From the NCBI GenBank assembly GCA_035222895.1, contig JAVYIG010000412.1:544583-608582 (forward strand): a stretch of 64,000 nucleotides of DNA, given 5' to 3'. Shown piece after piece: positions 19,950-32,800 of this stretch. The translations under genes and the position numbers were made by a program. Source of the stretch: Strongylocentrotus droebachiensis (lineage: Eukaryota > Echinodermata > Echinoidea > Camarodonta > Strongylocentrotidae). Within the stretch, counting starts at the first letter, position 1, and every line of letters starts with the position of its first letter. The notes beneath the pieces are model-generated. The model was not told the DNA's origin and made no database searches. It was given only the letters and a program-made list of their open reading frames with translations.

Positions 19950-22900
19950 CGAGGGTTCTCCATCTGGTTCTATCTGCTGGTACTCTGGGCGCTGAGCTAG
20001 TCGATAGTTTAATATAATAACAATAATAATACTCAGTTTTTATATAGCGTTTATTATAATCACTAGACGCTTCCAAACTTGGAGATTATAACCCCGGCTT
20101 TAGCTGTGCTGCCATTAAAGGCGCTCAATTAATTCCTGCCAGGTACCCACTTTTTGTTAGTCTTCCTTGGCTTCATTTCCCCTAATTAAGGTGTCCAGTG
20201 TAATGTGTCTTTGGGTTTGGCATTAATTAGTTGGCATGCGGCAAACATGTCCAAGACATGCAAGGTCTAATTATCAATCGATGATTATTTATGATTAAAA
20301 TGATTATAGTAGACACAATAAATATTGGGCATTAGACAAACTGGGAATAGACCGACTGGAAATTAGACTAATAAGCAATAGACCAACTGGATATATAGTA
20401 GATTTATTGGAGATTAGACCAAATGGAAATTTGGCCAAATAATAATTAGCCTAAAGGGTCATTAGACTAAATGATAAGTAGATGACATGTTTTATTAGAT
20501 CGTGTTGAAAGTAGATGTGCTGGGTGTAAACCAAACGGCAATAAAGTTTTGTAATCATTTACAGGATATTGGATGTCAGTCGAGGGTTCTCCATCTGGTT
20601 CTATCTGCTGGTACTCTGGGCGCTGAGCTAGTCGATAGTTTAATATAATAACAATAATAATACTCAGTTTTTATATAGCGTTTATTATAATCACTAGACG
20701 CTTCCAAACTTGGAGATTATAACCCCGGCTTTAGCTGTGCTGCCATTAAAGGCGCTCAATTAATTCCTGCCAGGTACCCACTTTTTGTTAGTCTTCCTTG
20801 GCTTCATTTCCCCTAATTAAGGTGTCCAGTGTAATGTGTCTTTGGGTTTGGCATTAATTAGTTGGCATGCGGCAAACATGTCCAAGACATGCAAGGTCTA
20901 ATTATCAATCGATGATTATTTATGATTAAAATGATTATAGTAGACACAATAAATATTGGGCATTAGACAAACTGGGAATAGACCGACTGGAAATTAGACT
21001 AATAAGCAATAGACCAACTGGATATATAGTAGATTTATTGGAGATTAGACCAAATGGAAATTTGGCCAAATAATAATTAGCCTAAAGGGTCATTAGACTA
21101 AATGATAAGTAGATGACATGTTTTATTAGATCGTGTTGAAAGTAGATGTGCTGGGTGTAAACCAAACGGCAATAAAGTTTTGTAATCATTTACAGGATAT
21201 TGGATGTCAGTCGAGGGTTCTCCATCTGGTTCTATCTGCTGGTACTCTGGGCGCTGAGCTAGTCGATAGTTTAATATAATAACAATAATAATACTCAGTT
21301 TTTATATAGCGTTTATTATAATCACTAGACGCTTCCAAACTTGGAGATTATAACCCCGGCTTTAGCTGTGCTGCCATTAAAGGCGCTCAATTAATTCCTG
21401 CCAGGTACCCACTTTTTGTTAGTCTTCCTTGGCTTCATTTCCCCTAATTAAGGTGTCCAGTGTAATGTGTCTTTGGGTTTGGCATTAATTAGTTGGCATG
21501 CGGCAAACATGTCCAAGACATGCAAGGTCTAATTATCAATCGATGATTATTTATGATTAAAATGATTATAGTAGACACAATAAATATTGGGCATTAGACA
21601 AACTGGGAATAGACCGACTGGAAATTAGACTAATAAGCAATAGACCAACTGGATATATAGTAGATTTATTGGAGATTAGACCAAATGGAAATTTGGCCAA
21701 ATAATAATTAGCCTAAAGGGTCATTAGACTAAATGATAAGTAGATGACATGTTTTATTAGATCGTGTTGAAAGTAGATGTGCTGGGTGTAAACCAAACGG
21801 CAATAAAGTTTTGTAATCATTTACAGGATATTGGATGTCAGTCGAGGTTTCTCCATCTGGTTCTATCTGCTGGTACTCTGGGCGCTGAGCTAGTCGATAG
21901 TTTAATATAATAACAATAATAATACTCAGTTTTTATATAGCGTTTATTATAATCACTAGACGCTTCCAAACTTGGAGATTATAACCCCGGCTTTAGCTGT
22001 GCTGCCATTAAAGGCGCTCAAATAATTCCTGCCAGGTACCCACTTTTTGTTAGTCTTCCTTGGCTTCATTTCCCCTAATTAAGGTGTCCAGTGTAATGTG
22101 TCTTTGGGTTTGGCATTAATTAGTTGGCATGCGGCAAACATGTCCAAGACATGCAAGGTCTAATTATCAATCGATGATTATTTATGATTAAAATGATTAT
22201 AGTAGACACAATAAATATTGGGCATTAGACAAACTGGGAATAGACCGACTGGAAATTAGACTAATAAGCAATAGACCAACTGGATATATAGTAGATTTAT
22301 TGGAGATTAGACCAAATGGAAATTTGGCCAAATAATAATTAGCCTAAAGGGTCATTAGACTTAATGATAAGTAGATGACATGTTTTGTTAGATCGTGTTG
22401 AAAGTAGATGTGCTGGGTGTAAACCAAACGGCAATAAAGTTTTGTAATCATTTACAGGATATTGGATGTCAGTCGAGGGTTCTCCATCTGGTTCTATCTG
22501 CTGGTACTCTGGGCGCTGAGCTAGTCGATAGTTTAATATAATAACAATAATAATACTCAGTTTTTATATAGCGTTTATTATAATCACTAGACGCTTCCAA
22601 ACTTGGAGATTATAACCCCGGCTTTAGCTGTGCTGCCATTAAAGGCGCTCAATTAATTCCTGCCAGGTACCCACTTTTTGTTAGTCTTCCTTGGCTTCAT
22701 TTCCCCTAATTAAGGTGTCCAGTGTAATGTGTCTTTGGGTTTGGCATTAATTAGTTGGCATGCGGCAAACATGTCCAAGACATGCAAGGTCTAATTATCA
22801 ATCGATGATTATTTATGATTAAAATGATTATAGTAGACACAATAAATATTGGGCATTAGACAAACTGGGAATAGACCGACTGGAAATTAGACTAATAAGC

Positions 22901-23104
22901 AATAGACCAACTGGATATATAGTAGATTTATTGGAGATTAGACCAAATGGAAATTTGGCCAAATAATAATTAGCCTAAAGGGTCATTAGACTAAATGATA
23001 AGTAGATGACATGTTTTATTAGATCGTGTTGAAAGTAGATGTGCTGGGTGTAAACCAAACGGCAATAAAGTTTTGTAATCATTTACAGGATATTGGATGT
23101 CAGT
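19950..23104. repeat. five-unit tandem array of 631 bp
   Basis: Units at 19950-20580, 20581-21211, 21212-21842, 21843-22473 and 22474-23104 are each exactly 631 bp and look nearly identical. Unit 4 has several private changes (CGAGGTTTCTCC, CTCAAATAATTCC, GACTTAATG, TTTTGTTAG). The first third of each unit is a SINE body fragment (TATATAGCGTTTATTATAAT to CCAGGTACCC). The last third has a degenerate 20-bp internal periodicity around ATTAGACCAACTGG. The array ends 612 bp before the ATG of the first SLC16-like gene. No unit has a convincing ORF. Confidence 0.95.
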
Positions 23105-23527
23105 GGAAGGAAATACTGGACGAGCTATAGGCGTAGACCTATGCCAATTAAGCATGAGTCGAATCGGTACGATTAATGTATATCGTGAAAATGCATGATA
23201 CCATTTCCCTGCACATTGACGAAAATGTACTTTGGAACATGCTTTGTTACCACGCGATTACCAAAATCAAATATTGAATTCAACCAGGAAATATTCTTTT
23301 GTTTGCAAGTTGTAGAATAGTAAAGACTCAGAGAAGGTTAAATAAGTTCGCGATCATTTCCAGTTGACTGATTAAGATATTAGGGCCAGGGGCGTCGATA
23401 CGGGGTGCGTATAGTAGCCTTGTATTATTTTGAAAATAAATATGATGACCGTGTAATTACGACTAATCTTGAAGATGACACAACGCCTCCATTCTTCTAC
23501 CCCACCCCTACGCCCTACGTCATCCGC

Positions 23528-23535
23528 ATATAAAT
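23528..23535 (+). promoter_or_regulatory. candidate TATA box upstream of the first SLC16-like gene
   Basis: TATAAATC at about 190 bp before the ATG. A start near 23560 would give a 5' UTR of about 155 bp. Another TATATA-like string lies at 23563. There is no supporting initiator or transcript evidence. Confidence 0.22.
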
Positions 23536-23716
23536 CCTTTCCGAACAAGAACGGTTACATTCTATATATTGACGTCGTTTCTCATGTTCGCCTTTTGAAC
23601 AGGTATACGTTGGGACCGTACCGCGATGCTCACGAATGATCTAAGCCCGAAAATGACCATTTTGATCTGATCTACTGCTGAATGTCGATGTGGCCCTAAT
23701 CACAAAAGATACAACA

Positions 23717-23894
23717 ATGGCTAAGCCGGGTGCCAGAATCATCCTTGCCGCTCGGTTCACCTTCTTCTGCATGGAGATTGGTCTTGCCAAGTCATTCGGC
23801 GTGCTCGTCCCCGAATTGGAAGAACAGCTGCAGGCTTCGAACGCCATCATCGGTCTCATCACATCACTCTCCTTGGCAACGATGTACCTTGGAT
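23717..23894 (+). CDS. SLC16-like paralogue 1, exon 1
   Basis: 178 bp from ATG to the donor GTAAGA at 23895, encoding residues 1-59 plus one base: membrane segments 1 and 2. The 3' two-thirds is almost identical in DNA to exon 1 of paralogue 2. Confidence 0.87.
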
Positions 23895-26800
23895 GTAAGA
23901 ATATGCTTTGTTTTTTATTGAAGTGAGATGAGAGGAAAGTGAAGGAGGGGTAGGAGAGGAAGTTCTAGTAGAAGGAGAGATTAATTATGTACTATAATTA
24001 TAAGGGATATATTCTATTAATTCATCTAAACCCGACCTGGGTCAAGTCACGCTTGGCTGAAATGCTCCCCAGGGAGTGGAGATTGTGCACACAGTGTGTG
24101 CGGGCAAGCACTGAATCCAATGACCGGGGTAATAGTATATCTGTAAAGCGCTTAACGTCCGAGATGTATGCGATCAATCACACACAGATTGGTAACTGTA
24201 TCTTGCGAGCTCCCCTCCCATTTTCAATCGTATATTTATTATTCACCCTAAATATAATTATTGCAATTGTGTTTTTAAACAACCCCTACATGTAACGAAT
24301 TTATTCTGTCATTAATAAGAAAATAAAAGTTTATGAAATTGTCTGTACAGAGCAAATTGGAGAAGAGCTCGCATGATATAACTATACGCCAGTGTTGCCA
24401 ATTTTCTAGTGTTCCTATTTCTAATCGGTTTTTGCTCAAACTCTCACTACTTTGTTTCTATTATTTTCTGCTTTTTATCAAAACCAATTTTATATCAGGG
24501 CGCGGGACTACTGTTAAGTAGTATCACTATATTTTATCACTGTTTACTACAAATTCTATAAAAAGGCATGTTGCTAGAAAATATAATGGTGACGTTAGTA
24601 TGCGGGGCCATATGCCACGTCATATAGTCATACTTTTCTAAAGTAGATCAGACACAGTGCATGTGAATTTGAACCTGCACGTTTCGTCACGTTAACCTCA
24701 TGACCCTTAGCTGGTACACGTTTCGCAAGCCTAATTGTTATTGAGGCTGATAACATACATGTATATAGTATGACCATGATGACTATACCAGGAACCTGTA
24801 CATTGTTCATAATAAATTATACCCAGGCCGGTAACTAGGATTTAGGGGGTCCGGGGGGGGGGGGGGCGTGTGCAGACATCAGGCGCGGATCCAGGATTTT
24901 CCAATAGGGGGGGGGGGGGGGGGGGGAAATTCGAAAATCGCGCAGACCGTTATTTCAACTTACCAATACTGACAAGGTCAAATTAGTCGCACTGTGTTTA
25001 GTGTACTGGTACCTACAAGCGGGCACAATTTTTGAAAGGGGGCATGCTCACGTCATGTCTCTTGTCCGATATCAACATTCCTCGTTTTCAAGTTATGCTC
25101 GCGCGCAATTTTTTTTGACATTTCCATCAGTGGGAGCTGAAGCCTCTTGCCCCAATATCTATTTCCTCGTTTCATAATTTGGCGAGCGGAAATTTGAGCA
25201 TAATATGTTGTGAAAGTGTTTTTTGTCACCAAAATATACGAGATAAGATATAAAAAATGCATATTGGTAATTTTTTAATTTTCGGGGAAAGAAAGGCTGC
25301 AACCCCATCCCGCATTAACTGCAGGTGTTTTGAAATGAAATCAGACTCCCCCAAAATTATTAACCAAAACGCATGAATCCAGCTAAAAAATTCAGCTTCA
25401 GAGATAAAGAGGACATCCCCCTCAGACTCCCTCTAAAAGTATTAACCGAATCGCACGAATCCAGTTACAAAATTCAGCTTCAGAGATAGAGAAGACATCC
25501 CCCCACAGATACCCCCTTTGCGCGCAAGCGTGAAATTAACGCTGGCGCGTCCGGGCGCTAATGGGTAAGCAGGGGCGGCGGAGCTATTTCCAAAGTGGAA
25601 AGCACCAACAAAAAAGGGCACCTACAAAGCGAAATCTCAAAGCGAAAATATACATTTTTTTAGGCATTGGTATATACCCCTTCATTGTGATTCCATTATC
25701 AGGGACGATTTCCATATTTGTTTTTCTTTATATATTATACAAGATATTGCTTAAGCATCATACTTTCGGTTGGGTGTGATTGGTTGAATATTCATTTGCG
25801 ATCGAGCAAAGCGAGCGAGAAAAAAATGTAAGATCTGTGAGGTCGCAGAGTGAAAAATTATATCTTATAAAGAGGAAAAAACTAAATCATGATGGGGTTA
25901 TAAGCACATTCTCATAACGGAAGACTGAAAAGACCTTTGTTAAGTGACATGTAATTGTATCATCTATAAATGCGAGCGAGCGAGCTTTAGGGGAAATTAC
26001 TCTTAGTCGCTTTAAATTAGGTGCAAGACTAATGATGAGAGGTAAAGGGGACACTTATCGAAAGTGATAAAGACACATAATTAGAAAAGAAAAGGAGTAT
26101 GTGTCAAGGTACAAAGAGTAATTATCAAAGGTTCAAACGGGGCACTTCTTACACCTGAAAGGAGGCACTCACCAGAAATGAGATAGGGCACTTATGAGTA
26201 TGGGAAATGGGCATTTGTCGACGGAAAAGGGGCATCTATCAGAAATTGATTTATCAGAGGTGAAAAGGGGCATTTATGGAAAGGGGATAGGTCCCTTATT
26301 AGAAAGGAAAAGGGGCACGATTCAAAATAAAATGGCAGTTAGCAGAGGTGAAAATTGGCACTCATCATAGATGAAAAGAGTACTTATCAGGAGGGGAAGG
26401 GGTACTTTTCAAAGTAAAACGAGTATCTCTCAGATTTGAATAGGGGCAATTATCGGAGGTGAAGAGCGCACTGAAGTGAAAAGAATTAACTTCTCGTATA
26501 TTAAAAAAAGGTCATTTACCAGAGATGAAAAGGGGTACTTATGAGAATGAAAAGGGACACTGTTTTATGAAGGGCCTCATTTTTCTAAATAGTCCTTATC
26601 ATATAGGAAAGGGGGCACATGTGTTGATAAACTGTGCGCTTATCCGAGTTAAAAAGGGGTGGCTCTGAAAAGCCGAAGGGGCACTTCTTACAAAGTAAAA
26701 GTGGCAATTTAGGGGTACTTGAAAAAGTGGGGGGAACTTTGCCCCCTACCCCTGCCACCCGCCCCATCATCTAAAAATCCAAAATGATGTTGTAGGGGCC

Positions 26801-29800
26801 GGGCGCGGCTTTATCATGAGTGCTTTTATGTGATCCTCTTTTTTATGAATATATTATCCTGGATTCCGTCCCAGATGGCACACCCTAAAATGATGATCAT
26901 CTCCAATACGCTTGCAGTTCACGTATGCACCCCTTCCTCCTTATCCATCGTTACCGTCACTGCCATTTACGTATTGCCGGCCGGGGTATTTTTTATTTAC
27001 ACCCTAGCGAGGGGAATTTCTCGATTAATTCCAATGAAACCGCTTAATTCCAATTAAACCGCTCGCGAAGAGTCTAGCCTGGATCGGAGAGCTCGCTTGT
27101 GCTATACGCTAGTGTGAATTTACATCCAGGAGAAAGTTTGCTTAACTTTTTCTTGAAACACTTGAACGGTTATGGAAACTGTTTGTGTTTCTAATCTTCA
27201 AATATTAATATTATTCTGCATCAAATACAATACATTGAAATATACTGTGGTATGTAAAGGCACGAACTTACGTTAATACATACACATATTTTTGTTGTAA
27301 CCAAGAAGGTGCACCATGGTAATACATTTTAACAAACACATCAACATGTTACCTAGACAACTCATCACCATAGCCATTGTAAAACCATATATTAATGATA
27401 CATGTAAAATATAGATTGAAGCAATTCTCGTCAATTGGCTGTATCCTGTGTGTGATTTATATAATGGATTTTGAGTAACATTTGCATCTACCTGTAGTTG
27501 AAGAATAGATACAGTGTATAACATCAATTAAGTTGGAGTTCAATTGGAAGGAAGTAACGAGGAATATTAAAGCAAGGGAGACTGGGAGATGAGGAAAGCA
27601 AGAAGTTAGAAATTGAGAGATGACTCGCGAGATAGCCTTGCATTAATGAATCCTTTATATAATGTTGTCTTGAGAGAAAGTAGACGATTTTTTTTTTAAA
27701 TTGGAGATTAGTGCAAGTATTAGAAATATGGGAAATAGAATTAATGAGAAAGTTATTTTTTATCGAGATCAATACATAGGGGGGGGGGCACCATCAAAAT
27801 AGGGCACTTTCTGGAATGTAAATCTACCATATTTAGCACATAGTAGTAAGATGTAAATCTACCATATTTAGACATTGATAGACGTACGCGTAACGCATGT
27901 CACACACATAAAAATTAGAAGAAAACAGAGAATAATGTTATAAAAAAAGAAGAAGATAGAGGGAGAGAGAGAGAGAAAGAAAGAAAGAAAGAAAGAAAAG
28001 GAAGAACATGAAACTTAACTTTACACTTAGGCCTACAGATTACATTTCCGAGTTGGCTCGACATGTGCTTAAGAAGTTTGCAGACGAACGTACAACAATA
28101 CGAAAACTGAAGTTATATGAAATTGTCTTTAAGAGAGAAAGGGAGGTTATTTCTAAAATGAAATGAAAGGGGCTATGTGACTCTCAAGGAGAAAATTACA
28201 ATTTCTATCGCTTATGACGACTATTTTGAATTTACTAGTTTTTTTTAAAGTTCAAGAACTTCCTGGGGCTTCGCCCCATGCAAGACTCCCGGCAACAGAA
28301 AAGAAATTACACAATTTCTTGCTGTCTGCTGCCTCGAGATCACTGGAGCGAAGAAAGGTAACAAATAGCAAGAATCCCTATTCAGTGAAGGATTTATCCC
28401 TTTTATTATTAAAGACTCCCGGCAAAGGCTCTCCCCCGCAAAATTGGAGAGAGTTTTATGTAGTTTAAGCTTCTAACAACCACTCCCGTGGACCTTTTAT
28501 TATCTACACAAAGGTAAAAGTGTATACCAAGAATCCCTATTCAGTGAAGGATTCATCTTTTTTATGCAGATGCTTCTTCTACCATTCTTGACCAGAAGTG
28601 CGTTTCAAACTCAATGATGTGGGCATCGTCCCATTGAATGTTGTGTTTAGTGTTACGGGTTTGTTTTTTGCTACTTGCTGCCTAATCTGAGGGCTCTGTT
28701 GTGCTCTTTAAAAAGAGGACACAATAGGGGCAGCGCAATTTAAATATCAAGGGATGTATTAGAGTTTATTTCTAAAATGAAATGAAAGGGCTATTTAACT
28801 TTCAAGAGCGATAAAAACTCTAATCCATCCCTTGAAATTTAAATTGCACTGCCCCCATTCAGTGTGCTATTTTCAAAGAGCACAAAAAGGCTTCAGATTG
28901 AAGATTCCATCTCATAAAATTGTCTATAAGAGAGAAAGAGAGTTTATTTCGAGAGAAAAAATGAAATAAAAGGGCTATTTGACAAGAGCCCTTTCATTTC
29001 ATTTTAGAAATAACCTCTCTTCCTCTCCTAAAGACAATTTCTCTCTTGAAAAGGCTCTGCCAGGCCCCTCAAGCTCTGCCATGTTGTATGGATCCATTAG
29101 AAGGCAAAATAAGCACACTCTATAATTCATATATATTAAAACGTCATAGCGATTCATCCAAATATAAAACCATATATTAATGATACATGTAAAATATAGA
29201 TTGAAGCAATTCTCGTCAATTGGCTGTATCCTGTGTGTGATTTATATAATGGATTTTGAGTAACATTTGCATCTACCTGTAGTTGAAGAATAGATACAGT
29301 GTATAACATCAATTAAGTTGGAGTTCAATTGGAAGGAAGTAACGAGGAATATTAAAGCAAGGGAGACTGGGAGATGAGGAAAGCAAGAAGTTAGAAATTG
29401 AGAGATGACTCGCGAGATAGCCTTGCATTAATGAATCCTTTATATAATGTTGTCTTGAGAGAAAGTAGACGATTTTTTTTTTAAATTGGAGATTAGTGCA
29501 AGTATTAGAAATATGGGAAATAGAATTAATGAGAAAGTTATTTTTTATCGAGATCAATACATAGGGGGGGGGGGCACCATCAAAATAGGGCACTTTCTGG
29601 AATGTAAATCTACCATATTTAGCACATAGTAGTAAGATGTAAATCTACCATATTTAGACATTGATAGACGTACGCGTAACGCATGTCACACACATAAAAA
29701 TTAGAAGAAAACAGAGAATAATGTTATAAAAAAAGAAGAAGATAGAGGGAGAGAGAGAGAGAAAGAAAGAAAGAAAGAAAAGGAAGAACATGAAACTTAA

Positions 29801-32800
29801 CTTTACACTTAGGCCTACAGATTACATTTCCGAGTTGGCTCGACATGTGCTTAAGAAGTTTGCAGACGAACGTACAACAATACGAAAACTGAAGTTATAT
29901 GAAATTGTCTTTAAAGAGAAGGTTGAGTTCTGGGAAGAGCTGAAAAATAATTTGTGAGCATTACTCATCCTTATTATGCAAGTGTGGAAGAACATCAGTT
30001 AAGACATGTTCCCTGAAAAGCATGGCTCTTCAAATGCCTTCATATTCTAAATATGCATGTAACATCGTAAAAATCGGGGGCCCGGCTTTTTACGCCACGT
30101 GTTCGTGTAGTCCCATATACATCTTTCTGTGCAAGTGTTTGTAACTTTACCAAGACTTGGCCAAATTTCTTATCATTTTGATGATTCCAGAACCTTGCAA
30201 TACACACATTCTTATATGCTAGATGATCAACCTTTTCTGGTCGGTTCCACACCGTTTCTTTCACAATGCAATCGCATGACCAGAACTCAACTTCATCTTT
30301 AAGAGAGAAAGGGAGGTTATTTCTAAAATGAAATGAAAGGGGCTATGTGACTCTCAAGGAGAAAATTACAATTTCTATCGCTTATGACGACTATTTTGAA
30401 TTTACTAGTTTTTTTTAAAGTTCAAGAACTTCCTGGGGCTTCGCCCCATGCAAGACTCCCGGCAACAGAAAAGAAATTACACAATTTCTTGCTGTCTGCT
30501 GCCTCGAGATCACTGGAGCGAAGAAAGGTAACAAATAGCAAGAATCCCTATTCAGTGAAGGATTTATCCCTTTTATTATTAAAGACTCCCGGCAAAGGCT
30601 CTCCCCCGCAAAATTGGAGAGAGTTTTATGTAGTTTAAGCTTCTAACAACCACTCCCGTGGACCTTTTATTATCTACACAAAGGTAAAAGTGTATACCAA
30701 GAATCCCTATTCAGTGAAGGATTCATCTTTTTTATGCAGATGCTTCTTCTACCATTCTTGACCAGAAGTGCGTTTCAAACTCAATGATGTGGGCATCGTC
30801 CCATTGAATGTTGTGTTTAGTGTTACGGGTTTGTTTTTTGCTACTTGCTGCCTAATCTGAGGGCTCTGTTGTGCTCTTTAAAAAGAGGACACAATAGGGG
30901 CAGCGCAATTTAAATATCAAGGGATGTATTAGAGTTTATTTCTAAAATGAAATGAAAGGGCTATTTAACTTTCAAGAGCGATAAAAACTCTAATCCATCC
31001 CTTGAAATTTAAATTGCACTGCCCCCATTCAGTGTGCTATTTTCAAAGAGCACAAAAAGGCTTCAGATTGAAGATTCCATCTCATAAAATTGTCTATAAG
31101 AGAGAAAGAGAGTTTATTTCGAGAGAAAAAATGAAATAAAAGGGCTATTTGACAAGAGCCCTTTCATTTCATTTTAGAAATAACCTCTCTTCCTCTCCTA
31201 AAGACAATTTCTCTCTTGAAAAGGCTCTGCCAGGCCCCTCAAGCTCTGCCATGTTGTATATGGATCCATTAGAAGGCAAAATAAGCACACTCTATAATTC
31301 ATATATATTAAAACGTCATAGCGATTCATCCAAATAAGAAATCCACGTAAGAGGCATTTTGAAAGTTTTAAGAAAATTCCTTCAAATTCCAGGATATTGG
31401 GTGTTCTTTTTCAGGAAACTCTATTTAAACGAGTGGAAGCACTGGTGGCTCTGTTTTTTAAAGCTGTAACAACTCTCCTTGGATCAGATATAGACCAAAA
31501 ACAAGCATCATTATCTTCAGTATACAAGTGTCATTTCGGACCTTACAGCTTTCATAGAAATCGCTTCTGGACCGTCAAAGAAAAAGTTTGAGAACCCCTG
31601 GCCTACGCATTATACACATCATGACCAATTTGACAACTTGACAACAATTTGGGGGGGGGGGTTAGACCCCCCCCCCCCCCCCCCCCCCCCATGCGTACGC
31701 GCCTGCATGTGCATCCCTTCCCCCTTATTCCCTTGTCCATCGTTACCGTCACTACCATTTGAGTAGGGCCGGCCCCTTTTCAATAACGGCTCCCAAGCCA
31801 TCGAGAATGACCCCAGAATTTATAGATTACCATTCTGCCGTTCTTTGGAGGGCCTTTTCATGCACTATACGGCTTAACATAAACAAGCATGCTAAGATTT
31901 TTTGAAAAAAAGCATAATTCCGACTCAGTTTCGCATAACCTAAAAATAAGAATACGGCCAGTCACCCCTCCCCCTCCCCTCAATGCATCCGCCTTCACGC
32001 ACCCCCCCCCCCCCCCCTTCCCCTTGTCTTTCCCTAGTTATTCGTCGTTACTGTCACTAATTTTTAGTGACATTTCGTTGTCTTTCTTTCTCCCCGGCTC
32101 CTCTCTTCTTTTTCTTTCCTCTTTTTTGAACTCTCCCTCTTTTCTTTCTTTTTTCTTCTCCTTTCTTTTATCTTCTCCTTTCCCCCCCCCCTTTTTTTCT
32201 TTCTTTTTTACTTCCTCTTTTTCCTTCTCAATTTTTTTGCGCCGCCAATAGAGGGGGCCGCGGCCGTTTCGGCCCATCCCTGGACCCGCCACTGGACAAT
32301 ATATATTATCAAAGTGGGGGGGGGGGGGGGGGGCTAAAGTATTTACGATCAGGTAGAGGGTAGCGAGCGTAAATTTGTGTGGGGGTTCAGGGGGTGGAGT
32401 CCCGGAAGCTCAGGTTCTGGTGAAAAGCATTGCTTAATATTTAAAAAAAATCCTTGCATCAATTTGAATCACAACGATCATTTTGTCCCATGATCCTTTT
32501 ATTAAATAACCTTGTTTTCTTTTTTGTTTGCAGGGGGAGAAGAAGCTATGTCACGTTAAGAAATCACAAAGATCAGTTGTATTATGCGTATATACATTAT
32601 GATAACAGAACAAAATGTTGATTATCAGAATGTCATTTTGGAATACCTCTATACAAATACCCGATCTTACTGTGCCGATACCACATTGTATTTAGCCCGT
32701 ATCAGTATTAGTATGAGCCAATATAAAGTTATTATTCTTTATTCAGTTCAGTATAATGCTTTTCCTCAAAAATAGTCGCTATTTTTTTAGGGTTGAGACG

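Larger units (their letters stand above)
27381..29165. repeat. 1785-bp tandem duplication, unit 1 (empty MITE site)
   Basis: Unit 1 of a direct tandem duplication; unit 2 begins at 29166. The two look almost identical apart from homopolymer and GAAA-run length changes and a MITE in unit 2. At the MITE position, about 28128-28132, unit 1 has a single intact TTAA. The unit also contains two foldbacks (about 28706-28885 and 28910-29060) and an 84-codon open frame that I do not call a gene. Confidence 0.93.

Noticed and set aside
19950-23104. CRISPR-like array
   Set aside because: Units are 631 bp contiguous repeats without spacers, in a eukaryotic genome.
28214-28468. 84-codon frame found identically at 30384-30638
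   Set aside because: The identity reflects the 1785-bp duplication, not selection; no homology or gene context.
31889-32292. Ser/Phe/Pro-rich and Lys/Glu-rich frames on opposite strands
   Set aside because: Both come from one pyrimidine tract.
32522-32600. Strong acceptor-like TTTGTTTGCAG within intron 1 of paralogue 1
   Set aside because: Downstream frame stops after 22 codons and has no counterpart in paralogue 2; including it would break the conserved phase.
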